DNA of 64,000 nucleotides, taken from the NCBI RefSeq assembly GCF_001953875.1, contig NZ_MQUR01000005.1, positions 87,002 to 151,001 of the forward strand. Reading direction: 5' to 3'. Of the stretch, positions 9,289 to 17,285 are shown piece by piece. The DNA comes from Streptomyces amritsarensis (GTDB taxonomy: Bacteria > Actinomycetota > Actinomycetes > Streptomycetales > Streptomycetaceae). Each line of letters opens with the position of its first letter. The stretch's first letter is position 1. Position numbers and translations under genes: made by a program. The notes under the pieces are model-generated. The model was not told where the DNA came from and did not search any database. It saw only the letters and a program-made list of their open reading frames with translations.

Positions 9289-9681
9289 ATGACCCTCACC
9301 CCTGACGAGGCGCGCGAGCCGGCCAACGCGCTCCTCGCCTCCCTCTACGCCAACCTCTCCGACTGGACCGAGGCACGCTACGACCAGGCCGTCGCGGCCA
9401 TAGCCGGCGACGGCCAGCCGTTCTCCATGAACGACATCCGCGCCGTACTCCCCGGATCCCAGCACCACCAGGCGGGCCTGTACTTCCACAGCCTCCTGAT
9501 GCGGAAGGCCTCCCCCCTGGTGCACGTCGGCTACGTGCGGTCGATCAACCCGAAGGCCCGCGGCAAGGTCGTCAACACCTACCGACTGACCATGTCGGGC
9601 CGGGAGTTCATGAAGACCCGCCGTGCCGAGCGCGCCCAGCACGACGCCCGGATGGCCGCACGGCAGGAGCTGGCGGCGTGA
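9289..9681 (+). CDS. early phage protein, possible winged-helix DNA-binding protein
   Basis: A 130-residue protein with RYDQAVAAIAGDGQPFSMNDIRAVLP, LYFHSLLMRKASPLVHVGYVRS and a basic strand pair NPKARGKVVNTYRLTMSGREF, a layout typical of a winged helix. GAGAGGAC ribosome site upstream. Overlaps the next gene by GTGA. The assignment is by pattern only. Confidence 0.5.
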   Translation: MTLTPDEAREPANALLASLYANLSDWTEARYDQAVAAIAGDGQPFSMNDIRAVLPGSQHHQAGLYFHSLLMRKASPLVHVGYVRSINPKARGKVVNTYRLTMSGREFMKTRRAERAQHDARMAARQELAA

Positions 9682-9926
9682 GCGGCGGAGAGTCCCTCGC
9701 GTCCGCCCTCACCCTGGCCGCCCTGGCTGTCCTGTGGATCTGGTGCATGCGGGGTCCGACGGCCGACGAGGACGCGGACCGGCGGCGTTGGAAGCGGACC
9801 GCCGGGGCCGCCGCCCGGAACCCCGAGGCCACGGCCAGCGCCAGCGACCTCGACATCTGCAACGCCATCTTGGCCGCCACCAAGCGCATCCCGCGCCAGG
9901 CCCGAAGGAGGGGGGAAGGCCGATGA
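9678..9926 (+). CDS. small membrane-anchored phage protein
   Basis: An 82-residue protein with one N-terminal membrane segment (ALTLAALAVLWIWCMRG), then a basic cytoplasmic tail. GTG 9678 overlaps the preceding stop and its own TGA overlaps the next ATG. Function unknown. Confidence 0.5.
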   Translation: MSGGESLASALTLAALAVLWIWCMRGPTADEDADRRRWKRTAGAAARNPEATASASDLDICNAILAATKRIPRQARRRGEGR

Positions 9927-10639
9927 ACCGCACCGCCCGTATCGACCCGCTCGTCGATGCTGAGCCCGCCCGCCGGCACATCAGGGCCCTCATGGCCGCC
10001 GGGGTCTCCGCCGACCGGGCAGCCCACCACGCCGGTCTGAAGCGCTGCGACGTGACGGATCTCCTCTACAGCATCAAGGGCAGGCCCCCCTCGCGGCGCA
10101 TCCGGGAGACGAAGGCGCAGAAGATCCTCGCCGTCGAAGCCCGCAACGTGGTGACGGGGCGCGTCAACGCGACCGGTACCCGTCGCCGCATCCAGGCGCT
10201 CATGGCGATGGGCTGGCCGCAGGTGCACCTCGCCGCCCAGATCCCCTGCCACGACCGGTACGTGAGCGAGATCGTCCGCTGCCAGGACGGCGTCCTCTCC
10301 AGGACCGCCCACCGGGTGGCGACGGCCTACGACCGGCTCTGGAACCAGGACCCGGTCCAGCACGGCGTCCCGGCCGACAGGGCGAACTACGTCCGGCGCC
10401 TGGCGGCGCGACGCGGCTGGCCCCCGCCAGCGGCCTGGGACGACGACGTCATCGACGACCCGCAGGCCTCGCCCGCCGCGGTGACGGAGATGAACCGCCG
10501 CGAACTCGCCGCCTACCGCCGGCAGGAGATCGCGCACCTCACCTCCTACGGCGTGGCCGAAGCCGAGATCGCCGCCCGCCTCGACCTCGGCGCCGAGTAC
10601 GTCCACGACCTGATCCGAGACCTGCGAAAGGCTGCCTGA
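9923..10639 (+). CDS. multi-HTH phage DNA-binding protein
   Basis: A 238-residue protein with several helix-turn-helix-like segments: RHIRALMAAGVSADRAAHHAGLKRCDVTDLL near the N-terminus, RRIQALMAMGWPQVHLAAQIPCHDRYVSEIV in the middle, and IAHLTSYGVAEAEIAARLDLGAEYVHDLIRDL at the end. ATG 9923 has GGAGGGGGGAAGG upstream. It is followed with TGATG coupling by an HNH gene. Three similar modules suggest internal duplication; it may bind repeated DNA sites. Confidence 0.6.
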   Translation: MNRTARIDPLVDAEPARRHIRALMAAGVSADRAAHHAGLKRCDVTDLLYSIKGRPPSRRIRETKAQKILAVEARNVVTGRVNATGTRRRIQALMAMGWPQVHLAAQIPCHDRYVSEIVRCQDGVLSRTAHRVATAYDRLWNQDPVQHGVPADRANYVRRLAARRGWPPPAAWDDDVIDDPQASPAAVTEMNRRELAAYRRQEIAHLTSYGVAEAEIAARLDLGAEYVHDLIRDLRKAA

Positions 10640-11202
10640 TGAACAACCTCGTCCCTGCTGGGTTCGCGGGCCCCGGAGGCTGGGCCGCGGGCCTCCGCGC
10701 TTTGGGGCTGACCCCTGCTGAACTCTCCAGTCCCCGACTTGCCCCGGAACGCGTAGAGCGGCGTTTCATGAAGATGGTTCGCATGACCCCGGCGTGCTGG
10801 GAGTGGTCCGGCGCACGGACTGCTCGCGGCTACGGGCGGGTCCGCATCGGGAGGCGGGAATTCGGAGCCCACCGAGTAGCTCTCGTCGTCGCGACGGGCA
10901 AGCCTCTCGGCGACGGTGCTCATGCGTGCCACGCGTGCGACACCCCGCCTTGTGTCAACCCCGGCCATCTGTTTCACGGGGACGCCAAGGTCAACGCGCT
11001 GGACATGATCAGCAAGGGCCGCCGCGTCATCACCCCTTGCGTCGGTGAGAACAACGGGCAGTCCAAGCTCACCGAAGCGGATGTTCGCTGGATGCGGGCC
11101 CACCCCGAAGTCGACCACTCGTCAGTCGCGTCTGCGCTTGGTGTGAGCGTCTCGCTGGTACGCCAGGTCCGCCGAGGCGTGGGCTGGAGGTGGGTCGCGT
11201 GA
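10639..11202 (+). CDS. HNH (homing-type) endonuclease with methyltransferase-like N-terminus
   Basis: A 187-residue HNH_3-type nuclease: CWEWSGARTARGYGRVRIGRREFGAHRVAL, then CHACDTPPCVNPGHLFHGDAKVNALDM, and a C-terminal HTH (DHSSVASALGVSVSLVRQVRRG). The first 25 residues contain FAGPGGWAAGLRALGL, which copies motif I of the C5 methyltransferase encoded next (DLFAGPGGWSEGLRLLQL). This looks like a mobile HNH gene inserted at the front of a methyltransferase gene with the first segment duplicated. The coding sequence is less GC-rich than its neighbours. Its stop overlaps the methyltransferase GTG. Confidence 0.8.
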   Translation: MNNLVPAGFAGPGGWAAGLRALGLTPAELSSPRLAPERVERRFMKMVRMTPACWEWSGARTARGYGRVRIGRREFGAHRVALVVATGKPLGDGAHACHACDTPPCVNPGHLFHGDAKVNALDMISKGRRVITPCVGENNGQSKLTEADVRWMRAHPEVDHSSVASALGVSVSLVRQVRRGVGWRWVA

Positions 11203-12566
11203 TCGTGGATCTCTTCGCTGGCCCCGGGGGATGGTCGGAGGGACTTCGCCTTCTGCAGTTGTCCGACGTCGGTCTCGAGTGGTGCGGCGCGGCCTGCAAC
11301 ACCCGCGCTGCAGCCCAGCACTTGACGGTGCAGTGCGATGTCGCTCAGTACCCCACTCGTCCGTTCGACGGGCGAATCTCCGGCCTGATCGCTTCGCCCC
11401 CCTGCCAGGCCTGGTCCCGTGCGGGTAAGGGTTTGGGCCTCCTCGACCAGCCCCTCGTCCGCCAGGCGGTGCACGAGCTGGCCCGCGGTCGCGACTCCCG
11501 GGCTGAGCTCCGTTCCCAGTGCAGGGACGAGCGTTCGATCCTTGCCGCCGAGCCGATGCGGTGGATGTACGACCTCCGGCCTGAGTGGGTCTGCATGGAG
11601 GAGGTGCCTGACGTGCTTCCCCTGTGGAAGGAGTACGCCGGATACCTGACCGCTTGGGGCTACAGCGTGTGGACCGGCATCCTCAACGCCGCCGACTATG
11701 GCGTCCCCCAGACCCGCAAGCGGGCCATCCTCATCGCTTCCCGGGTACGGACCGTCACGGCCCCCGTCCCCTCCCACGCCGAGGACCCGGAATACGACCT
11801 GTTCGGTGAGTGCCTGGCGCCCTGGGTCTCCATGGCCGACGCGCTCGGCTGGGGAGCCACGGACCGCCCGGTCCCCACCGTCACCGCCGGCGGCGGCAAA
11901 ACGGGAGGCGCGGAACCGTTCCCGAGCCAGGCACGCGCCGCCCTGGAAGCCTCCCGAGACCGCGGGGACTGGGCCCTGCGGAACGGCACCCAGAAGAACG
12001 CCGCCGTCCGCAGCGCCGACGAGCCGGCCGGGACGCTCTTCTTCGGCGCCCGCTGCAACGACGTCTCGTGGGTCCTGCGGAACGGCAACCAGCCGAACGC
12101 CGCGGTACGGAACGGTGACGAGCCCGCCCCCACCATGGCGTTCGGGAATAACGCCGCGCGCGTCGAATGGGTGTTGCACACCAACCGCAACCAGCAGGCC
12201 GACGGCACCCGCCAGACGGCGGGCCCGCACGACGCGCCGGCCCCCACCTTCACGGCCAAGTCCGGCGGCCAGTGGGTCCTCAAGCGGCCCGCGACCACGG
12301 TCTGCGCCACGGACCGGATCGCTCCGCCTGGGCACAGGGACCGGTCGCCGAAGGGCGAGTCGCAGTTCGCGAACCCCGACACGGTTCGTATCACCCAGGC
12401 CGAGGCCGCTGTCCTCCAGTCCTTCCGCGCTGACTACCCGTGGCAGGGCACGAAGACCAAGCAGTTCGAACAGATCGGCAACGCGATCCCGCCGCGGCTG
12501 GCCCTGCACATCGTCTCCGCCGCGACCGGCATCCCCGTACCGGCCGGCTTCAGCCCCCGGGCCTGA
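11199..12566 (+). CDS. C5-cytosine DNA methyltransferase
   Basis: A 455-residue DNA (cytosine-5-)-methyltransferase. Motif I is DLFAGPGGW, motif IV with the catalytic Cys is SPPCQAWS, motif VI is MEEV (normally ENV), motif VIII is PQTRKRAILIAS, and motif X is QIGNAIPPRLA. Between VIII and X the target-recognition region contains imperfect repeats of the type WxLRNGxQxNAAVRxxDEPAxTxxFG (about residues 255-350). GTG 11199 has GGAGGTG 7 bases upstream and overlaps the HNH stop. It may protect phage DNA from host restriction; no partner nuclease is adjacent apart from the inserted HNH. Confidence 0.9.
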   Translation: MIVDLFAGPGGWSEGLRLLQLSDVGLEWCGAACNTRAAAQHLTVQCDVAQYPTRPFDGRISGLIASPPCQAWSRAGKGLGLLDQPLVRQAVHELARGRDSRAELRSQCRDERSILAAEPMRWMYDLRPEWVCMEEVPDVLPLWKEYAGYLTAWGYSVWTGILNAADYGVPQTRKRAILIASRVRTVTAPVPSHAEDPEYDLFGECLAPWVSMADALGWGATDRPVPTVTAGGGKTGGAEPFPSQARAALEASRDRGDWALRNGTQKNAAVRSADEPAGTLFFGARCNDVSWVLRNGNQPNAAVRNGDEPAPTMAFGNNAARVEWVLHTNRNQQADGTRQTAGPHDAPAPTFTAKSGGQWVLKRPATTVCATDRIAPPGHRDRSPKGESQFANPDTVRITQAEAAVLQSFRADYPWQGTKTKQFEQIGNAIPPRLALHIVSAATGIPVPAGFSPRA

Positions 12567-12605
12567 CCGCCCCCACCTGCACCCCGCCAGAGAGAAGACC
12601 ACACC

Positions 12606-13688
12606 ATGGCACGAGGCCACGGCCGGATCCTCACCAGCATCTGGGAGGACGACGAGTTCCTCGACCTCGAGGAGCGAGAGCAGCGGCTGTACCTGTTCCT
12701 GATCTCGCAGCCGAACCTGAACCACGCCGGGCTGCTGGACCTCACTCTGCGCCGCTGGGCCCGCAAGTCCCGCGGCCTCACCTCCTCCAAGCTCGAAGAG
12801 CTGCTCCACTCCCTGGAGGCCGCCCGGTTCATCGTCATGGACGACGACACCGAGGAGCTCCTCATCCGCTCCTTCGTCCGCAACGACGGCGTCTGGCGGA
12901 TGCCGAAGGTCATGGGCGCCATGGTGTCCGGCGCCCTTGAGATCTCCTCCAAGAAGCTGCGCCGCGCGCTGCTGGCCGAGATGGACCGCGTCCCGCTCCA
13001 CGAGCTGAACGACGAGCCGGCCAAGCTCCGCAACGGGACTGAGGGCCCCTCGGTCCGCCAGCAGATCGAGAGCCACATCGCGGTCCTCCGCCGTGCCTTC
13101 GCCGACCCGACCACGGACCCCACCGGAGGGGGTTCGGGAACCCCCTCGGAAACCCCCTCCGATACCCCTGACGAGGGGGGTCCGAAAGGCTCTACGCGTG
13201 GGCGCGCGGGCGCGCACGTGCACGCGGCCCCTGCCCCTGCCCCTACCCCTACCCCAGCCCCGGAAAAGAGGTTGGTGGCTCCCGCCGAGGGCCACGCGGT
13301 GGACGACATCGTGGACGTCGACTTCGTCGAATCGGCTGACGCCGATCAAGACGAACCGACCACGGCGCAGACGATCGTCGCCGAATACCTCGACCGCGTC
13401 GCCAAGCGGCCGCCGAGCCAGATCATCGGCCAGGTCGCCAAGCACGCCAAGACGATGCTCGCCGAAGGCATCCACCCGGACGACATCCGCCGCGGCATCG
13501 CCCTCTGGATGACCAAGGGTCTCCACCCCAACACGCTGCCCAGCGTCGTGAACGAGGCGATGAACGCCCACCCGGCCGGCAGCAACGTCTTCGCCCTCTC
13601 CACCGGCGGCCGCATGTCCACCGCCGACCAGCGCTACTCCGCCGCTGCGGCCCTGGCCGCCGAACTCGCAGCAGAGGACAACCAGTGA
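12606..13688 (+). CDS. DnaD-like phage replication initiation protein
   Basis: A 360-residue protein: an N-terminal winged-helix (GRILTSIWEDDEFLDLEEREQRLYLFLISQ... GLLDLTLRRWARKS), a long Pro/Thr-rich linker around 175-235 with APAPAPTPTPAPE, and a C-terminal helical domain (TAQTIVAEYLDRVAKRPPSQIIGQVAKHAKTMLAEG). This is the architecture of actinophage replisome organisers or initiators. It lies in the early operon after dnaN and overlaps the following gene. No helicase, primase or polymerase is visible, so host machinery is probably recruited. Confidence 0.65.
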   Translation: MARGHGRILTSIWEDDEFLDLEEREQRLYLFLISQPNLNHAGLLDLTLRRWARKSRGLTSSKLEELLHSLEAARFIVMDDDTEELLIRSFVRNDGVWRMPKVMGAMVSGALEISSKKLRRALLAEMDRVPLHELNDEPAKLRNGTEGPSVRQQIESHIAVLRRAFADPTTDPTGGGSGTPSETPSDTPDEGGPKGSTRGRAGAHVHAAPAPAPTPTPAPEKRLVAPAEGHAVDDIVDVDFVESADADQDEPTTAQTIVAEYLDRVAKRPPSQIIGQVAKHAKTMLAEGIHPDDIRRGIALWMTKGLHPNTLPSVVNEAMNAHPAGSNVFALSTGGRMSTADQRYSAAAALAAELAAEDNQ

Positions 13689-14419
13689 ACCGATCCGAAG
13701 CGGCCCTCCTGCTGGGCCACTGCGCCGCCTTCGACAACCGCACCGTCGGCAAGGCCGACGCCACCGCCTGGGCCGCCGCCCTTGGCGACATCCCCTACGA
13801 CGACGACGCCCGCAACGCGGTCGCCCGCTTCTACGGCACCGCGCCGAGGAAGGAGGGCGAGAAGCTGTGGATCCAGCCCCACCACGTCCGCGCCGTCCGC
13901 CGCACCATCCGCTCCGAGCGGCTGGAGAACTTCCTCTACGAGCCCGCCGGCGACGAGACCCCCGCCCAGTACCTCCTCCGCCTCCGAGACCAGCAGGACG
14001 CCATCGCCTCCGGCCGCGTACCGCAGCCCGCCCGCCAGGCCATCAAGGGCGGCCCGCACCTGTCCGTGCTCCTCGCCATCGAAGGCGCCCGCATCGGCAA
14101 CCCCGACGAGGACCAGGCCGTCGCCGCAGTCCGCCGCGCCGGACCCCTCGGCATCGTCTGCCCCCAGTGCGACGCCGCGATCGGCCGCCCCTGCCGCATG
14201 GCCGGCGGCACCGAGAAGCAGCCCCTGGGCAAGCCCCGGAAGAACCCGCACCCCGACCGGATCGCGGCCGCCACCGGCAAGCCGTACCCGACCGCCGAGG
14301 AACGGCGCCAGCAGGAAGAGCGCACACGGCAGATGTCCATCGCCGCGCTCGCCCGGCTCCAGGCCGACAACGAACTCCACGACGACGAACTCATCGAGCC
14401 CGAGCGCCAGGCCTCGTGA
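13685..14419 (+). CDS. phage replication-associated protein with C-terminal zinc knuckle
   Basis: A 244-residue protein. The N-terminal helical part (MNRSEAALLLGHCAAFDNR... WIQPHHVRAVRRTIRSERL) resembles loader-type proteins that follow replisome organisers in actinophages. A zinc knuckle CPQCDAAIGRPCRMAGG (about 160-176) and a charged tail follow. GTG 13685 overlaps the previous stop. Role in helicase loading is only suggested by gene order. Confidence 0.55.
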   Translation: MNRSEAALLLGHCAAFDNRTVGKADATAWAAALGDIPYDDDARNAVARFYGTAPRKEGEKLWIQPHHVRAVRRTIRSERLENFLYEPAGDETPAQYLLRLRDQQDAIASGRVPQPARQAIKGGPHLSVLLAIEGARIGNPDEDQAVAAVRRAGPLGIVCPQCDAAIGRPCRMAGGTEKQPLGKPRKNPHPDRIAAATGKPYPTAEERRQQEERTRQMSIAALARLQADNELHDDELIEPERQAS

Positions 14420-14586
14420 CCGCGGCCAGGTACCCGGTCATCCGCTGCGACGGCCCCGACTGCGGCGCCGAGACCAGCCACCTGAACGCCACCACCTCCA
14501 CCGAGGTCCGCCGCCTGACCGACTGGCACCAGCGCCCCGAAGGCCGCGACCTGTGCCCCGACTGCTGGAAGGCAGGACACCGATGA
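14416..14586 (+). CDS. 56-residue zinc-binding phage protein
   Basis: Starts at GTG 14416 (GTGA overlap). Contains IRCDGPDCGAETSHLN and RDLCPDCWKAGH: two Cys pairs forming a zinc ribbon. Its stop overlaps the next ATG. Function unknown. Confidence 0.6.
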   Translation: MTAARYPVIRCDGPDCGAETSHLNATTSTEVRRLTDWHQRPEGRDLCPDCWKAGHR

Positions 14587-14888
14587 CCAACGCCCCCATG
14601 CCCGCCGGACTCCGCACCGGCCGCCGAGCCCCGCACCCCGCGCGCGCCGTCCGCTGTCCCCACTGCGGCGCCGCCCCCGGAGACCGCTGCACCACCCGCG
14701 CCGGCCGCACCCGCGTCCAGCGCCTCGACCCCTGCGACGCCCGCCTCGCCGCCTGGGCGGACCGGGCCACCGCCACCGCCTGCTGCCCCACCTGCCAGAG
14801 CGCGCCCGGCTACGCCTGCCACAACGACGGGACCGCCAGCCCCGTACACGACGCCCGCTACACCGAAGCGAAGGGAAAGACCGCATGA
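14583..14888 (+). CDS. double zinc-knuckle phage protein
   Basis: A 101-residue protein with two copies of a CPxCxAxPGxxC knuckle: VRCPHCGAAPGDRCTTRAG and ACCPTCQSAPGYACHNDG, each followed by a basic segment ending HDAR or CDAR. This small zinc module is common in actinobacteria and their phages and probably binds nucleic acid. ATGA coupling on both sides. Confidence 0.6.
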   Translation: MTNAPMPAGLRTGRRAPHPARAVRCPHCGAAPGDRCTTRAGRTRVQRLDPCDARLAAWADRATATACCPTCQSAPGYACHNDGTASPVHDARYTEAKGKTA

Positions 14889-15208
14889 GCCCCATGCCGC
14901 GACCGTGCCGCATCGACGGATGCCCGGACGCCGCCGCCCGACACAAGACCGCCTGCCACCGGCACCGCACCCGCATCCGCCGCTACGGCGACCCGCACTT
15001 CACCACCTGGACCGTCGCCGACGAGACCGACATCCAGATCGCCGTGGCCCGCCGCGAACTCCCGCCCGGGATGACCCGACTCGAACGACGCCTCGTCGGC
15101 GAGCAGCTCACCCGCCGCGGCGCCTCCGCCACCGAGATCGCCCGCATCGCCGGCGTCACCCCCCGCACCGTCGTCCGCTGGCGCACCACCGAACGAAAGG
15201 CCGCCTGA
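14885..15208 (+). CDS. small HTH protein with N-terminal Cys/His cluster
   Basis: A 107-residue protein. CRIDGCPDAAARHKTACHRHRTRIRRYGDP at the N-terminus is a zinc-binding cluster like that seen in phage HNH-associated proteins. The C-terminal GEQLTRRGASATEIARIAGVTPRTVVRWR is a clear helix-turn-helix. Likely a DNA-binding regulator or a nuclease relict. Confidence 0.6.
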   Translation: MSPMPRPCRIDGCPDAAARHKTACHRHRTRIRRYGDPHFTTWTVADETDIQIAVARRELPPGMTRLERRLVGEQLTRRGASATEIARIAGVTPRTVVRWRTTERKAA

Positions 15209-15585
15209 TGAGCTCCGGCCAGTACATCCGCCGCTACTACGGCGTCGCCGTCCGACGCGGCATGGAGATCACCTTCGACGGCAAGCCTGCCAGGATCGTT
15301 GGCTACCGGGGCCAGTACCTGCGCGTCCGCACCCCCGAGTACACGCGCCCCGTCTCCATCCACCCCACCTGGCACGTCGTCTACCCGCCGCTGCCCGAGC
15401 CGGCCACCCCGCGCGGCTGGTGCAACTGGTGCGGCGAGGACCGGGCCCTGAACTCCGACGGCACCGTCCGCGCGCACGGCTTCCCCGGCCTCTGGCACGG
15501 CGAGGTCATCCCCTGCCAGGGAGCCGGCGAGCCGCCCACCCACCCGGTCCGCCACCGCACCCACCCCGGCCAGGACACCCCGTGA
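15208..15585 (+). CDS. early phage protein with CxxC motif
   Basis: A 125-residue protein (MSSGQYIRRYYGVAVRRGM...) with a small beta-barrel-like N-terminus (GMEITFDGKPARIVGYRGQYLRVR) and WCNWCGEDRALN. TGATG coupling with the previous gene. Function unknown. Confidence 0.55.
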   Translation: MSSGQYIRRYYGVAVRRGMEITFDGKPARIVGYRGQYLRVRTPEYTRPVSIHPTWHVVYPPLPEPATPRGWCNWCGEDRALNSDGTVRAHGFPGLWHGEVIPCQGAGEPPTHPVRHRTHPGQDTP

Positions 15586-15657
15586 CGCAGATGGTCGCCC
15601 CCGTCGATACCGGGGGCGACCACCCGAAGAGCAAACCACAGCCGAAGGAGAACTCCG

Positions 15658-16052
15658 TGTCCTACCCCGAACTCCGCACCCCGGAAGAGAAGCTCGCCGA
15701 CGCCAAGGAGCGGCTCGCCATCCCGAGGATCGTCTGCATCTGCGGCAGCACCCGCTTCATGGCCCTCATGGCCGAGGCGGCGTGGCGCGAGACGACGGAG
15801 GGCAAGATCGTGGTCAAGCCCGAGGTCGACATGAAGGGCGCGCACCCGCTTTGGGCGGACCCCGCCGAGGCGGAAAGCCTCAAGACCGTCCTCGACGAAC
15901 TGCACCGGGCGAAGCTGCGCCTGGCCGACGAAGTCCTCGTCGTCGGCCCGTACATCGGCGACTCCACTCGCGCCGAAATCCACTACGCCCGACGGCTCGG
16001 CAGGTCCGTCCGCTTCACGCACCCCGAGGTCGACCCGGACGCCGAGTCGTGA
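15658..16052 (+). CDS. nucleoside 2-deoxyribosyltransferase-like protein
   Basis: A 131-residue protein with IVCICGSTRFMALMAEAAWRET, EVDMKG, and LADEVLVVGPYIGDSTRAEIHYARRLGRSVRF. The CGSTRF start and the D-E-V-L-V-V...STRAEI-YA segment match the Rossmann-like 2-deoxyribosyltransferase/DUF4406 group, which acts on nucleosides or NAD-like ligands. GTG 15658 has AAGGAG upstream. It could alter nucleotide pools or signals during infection; that is inference. Confidence 0.6.
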
Positions 16053-16420
16053 GCGACCCCGCCCTGCAGTCGTCGGCGCTCACCGACCGCGAACTGCTGG
16101 TCCTCCTACGGGCGGCCGACGGCGACACCTACGAGCGGATCGCCGCGGACCTGGCCATCACCCCGCACGCCGTCGGAAAGCTCGCGTCCCGGATGTTCCA
16201 GAAGCTCGGCGCCAAGTCCATGCCGAACGCGGTACTCCTCGCCTGCCACGCCGGCCACCTCGACGGACGCCGCCAGCACCACGGTGACCACAACGGCTAC
16301 ACCGCCCACATCCGACGCCGCGATCGGATCTGTGACCGATGCCGCGCGGGGGAGAAGGCCTACCGCGAGGAGAGGCGTCAAGCGCAGCAGGCCCACGAAG
16401 GGCCCCCAGTGCCCGTCTAA
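16049..16420 (+). CDS. LuxR/GerE-type HTH protein with C-terminal Cys/His motif
   Basis: A 123-residue protein. Residues 10-60 (ALTDRELLVLLRAADGDTYERIAADLAITPHAVGKLASRMFQKLGAKSMPNAV) are a GerE-type DNA-binding domain without a receiver. The C-terminal RRRDRICDRCRAGEKAYR looks like a zinc knuckle. GTGA overlap with the preceding gene. Possible regulator of later phage genes. Confidence 0.65.
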   Translation: MSDPALQSSALTDRELLVLLRAADGDTYERIAADLAITPHAVGKLASRMFQKLGAKSMPNAVLLACHAGHLDGRRQHHGDHNGYTAHIRRRDRICDRCRAGEKAYREERRQAQQAHEGPPVPV

Positions 16421-16523
16421 GGCGCGAACAGCACACCGATGCCCTCTCGGGCGTCGGGGTCCGCAAACGCCAGCGAGAGAGGCGGCAGGGCCGCGCATCC
16501 AACCTGAGCCGCAGGAGGCCCAG

Positions 16524-16679
16524 TTGACCGAGTTCCACTCCGAGCCGTGGCTGCCCGAAGAGCAGGCGTACAGCACTGACCCGCCACCGCCCAACAGCCG
16601 TGGCCACGGCAACCCCTACGCCTCGATCGACGAAGGCCGCGACATCGACACCGTGATCATCAAAGGAGGGTTGCTGTGA
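16524..16679 (+). CDS. 51-residue phage protein, TTG start
   Basis: TTG 16524 follows GCAGGAGG at 16511-16518. The product begins MTEFHSEPWLPEEQAY and ends VIIKGGLL. Its TGA overlaps the GTG of the next gene. Upstream in-frame starts lie in the out-of-frame shadow of the GerE-type gene. Function unknown. Confidence 0.45.
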   Translation: MTEFHSEPWLPEEQAYSTDPPPPNSRGHGNPYASIDEGRDIDTVIIKGGLL

Positions 16680-16994
16680 CCGGCCAGCCCACCCCCGCCT
16701 CCGGCTCGGAGGCCGCCTCCGAGCGGCGGGTCCCCGCCTACCGCGCCGTCCGCGAGTACATCCAGACCTGGCCCCCCCGGCACGGCGGACCCCACCACCG
16801 TCACCCGCATCTGGCACGCCGTCGAGAAGGCGCTCGACGCCGTAGAAGGCGTCACCAGCCGGACGGCCCCGGCCCCCGACTGGACGCTCACCATCGGCCC
16901 CGGGCAGACCGCGACGGAGCCGGACAGCGCCGTCGGCAGCGGCCCGCGCCAGCTCCGCCCCTCACTCGCTGCACCGACCCAAGGAGCCCCGCCC
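16676..16994 (+). pseudogene. small phage gene with apparent frameshift at a C7 run
   Basis: GTG 16676 follows a strong AAAGGAGGG site and encodes TGQPTPASGSEAASERRVPAYRAVREYIQTW. At the C7 run (16772-16778) the frame turns into Arg/His/Pro shadow. If one C is removed the reading continues sensibly: PGTADPTTVTRIWHAVEKALDAVEGVTSRTAPAPDWTLTIGPG. The extra base is either a real mutation or a sequencing/assembly error. In the corrected frame there is no stop before the next gene, so the two may be one protein of about 190 residues. Confidence 0.5.
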
Positions 16995-17255
16995 GTGACG
17001 TCCCGCATCCGCGCCACTGACGTCGCCGGCCACCTCGCCAGCTCCAAGCACGCCCACTCCGAGGGCGGCACCACCTGGCAGCCCGGATATCGCTGCCGCC
17101 AGGACAGCCCCCGCACCGTGCGGGTCCTCCACGACGGGCACGACGAAGCCAGCCACCTCGCCGCCTACGCCGAGGACTTGAAGGCGCGCGGCTACACCGT
17201 CACCCCCGAACGGCCGACCGGCCGGCGGCCCCGCCTCCGCGTCACCCATCCCTGA
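16995..17255 (+). CDS. 86-residue phage protein
   Basis: GTG 16995 has AAGGAG at 16981-16986. The product is MTSRIRATDVAGHLASSKHAHSEGG... with a basic ligand-binding-like end (RVLHDGHDEASHLAAYAEDLKARGYTV). It may be the C-terminal half of the frameshifted gene just upstream, whose corrected frame runs into it. Function unknown. Confidence 0.5.
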   Translation: MTSRIRATDVAGHLASSKHAHSEGGTTWQPGYRCRQDSPRTVRVLHDGHDEASHLAAYAEDLKARGYTVTPERPTGRRPRLRVTHP

Positions 17256-17285
17256 CCCACCCGCACCACTCGCACAGGAGAACTC

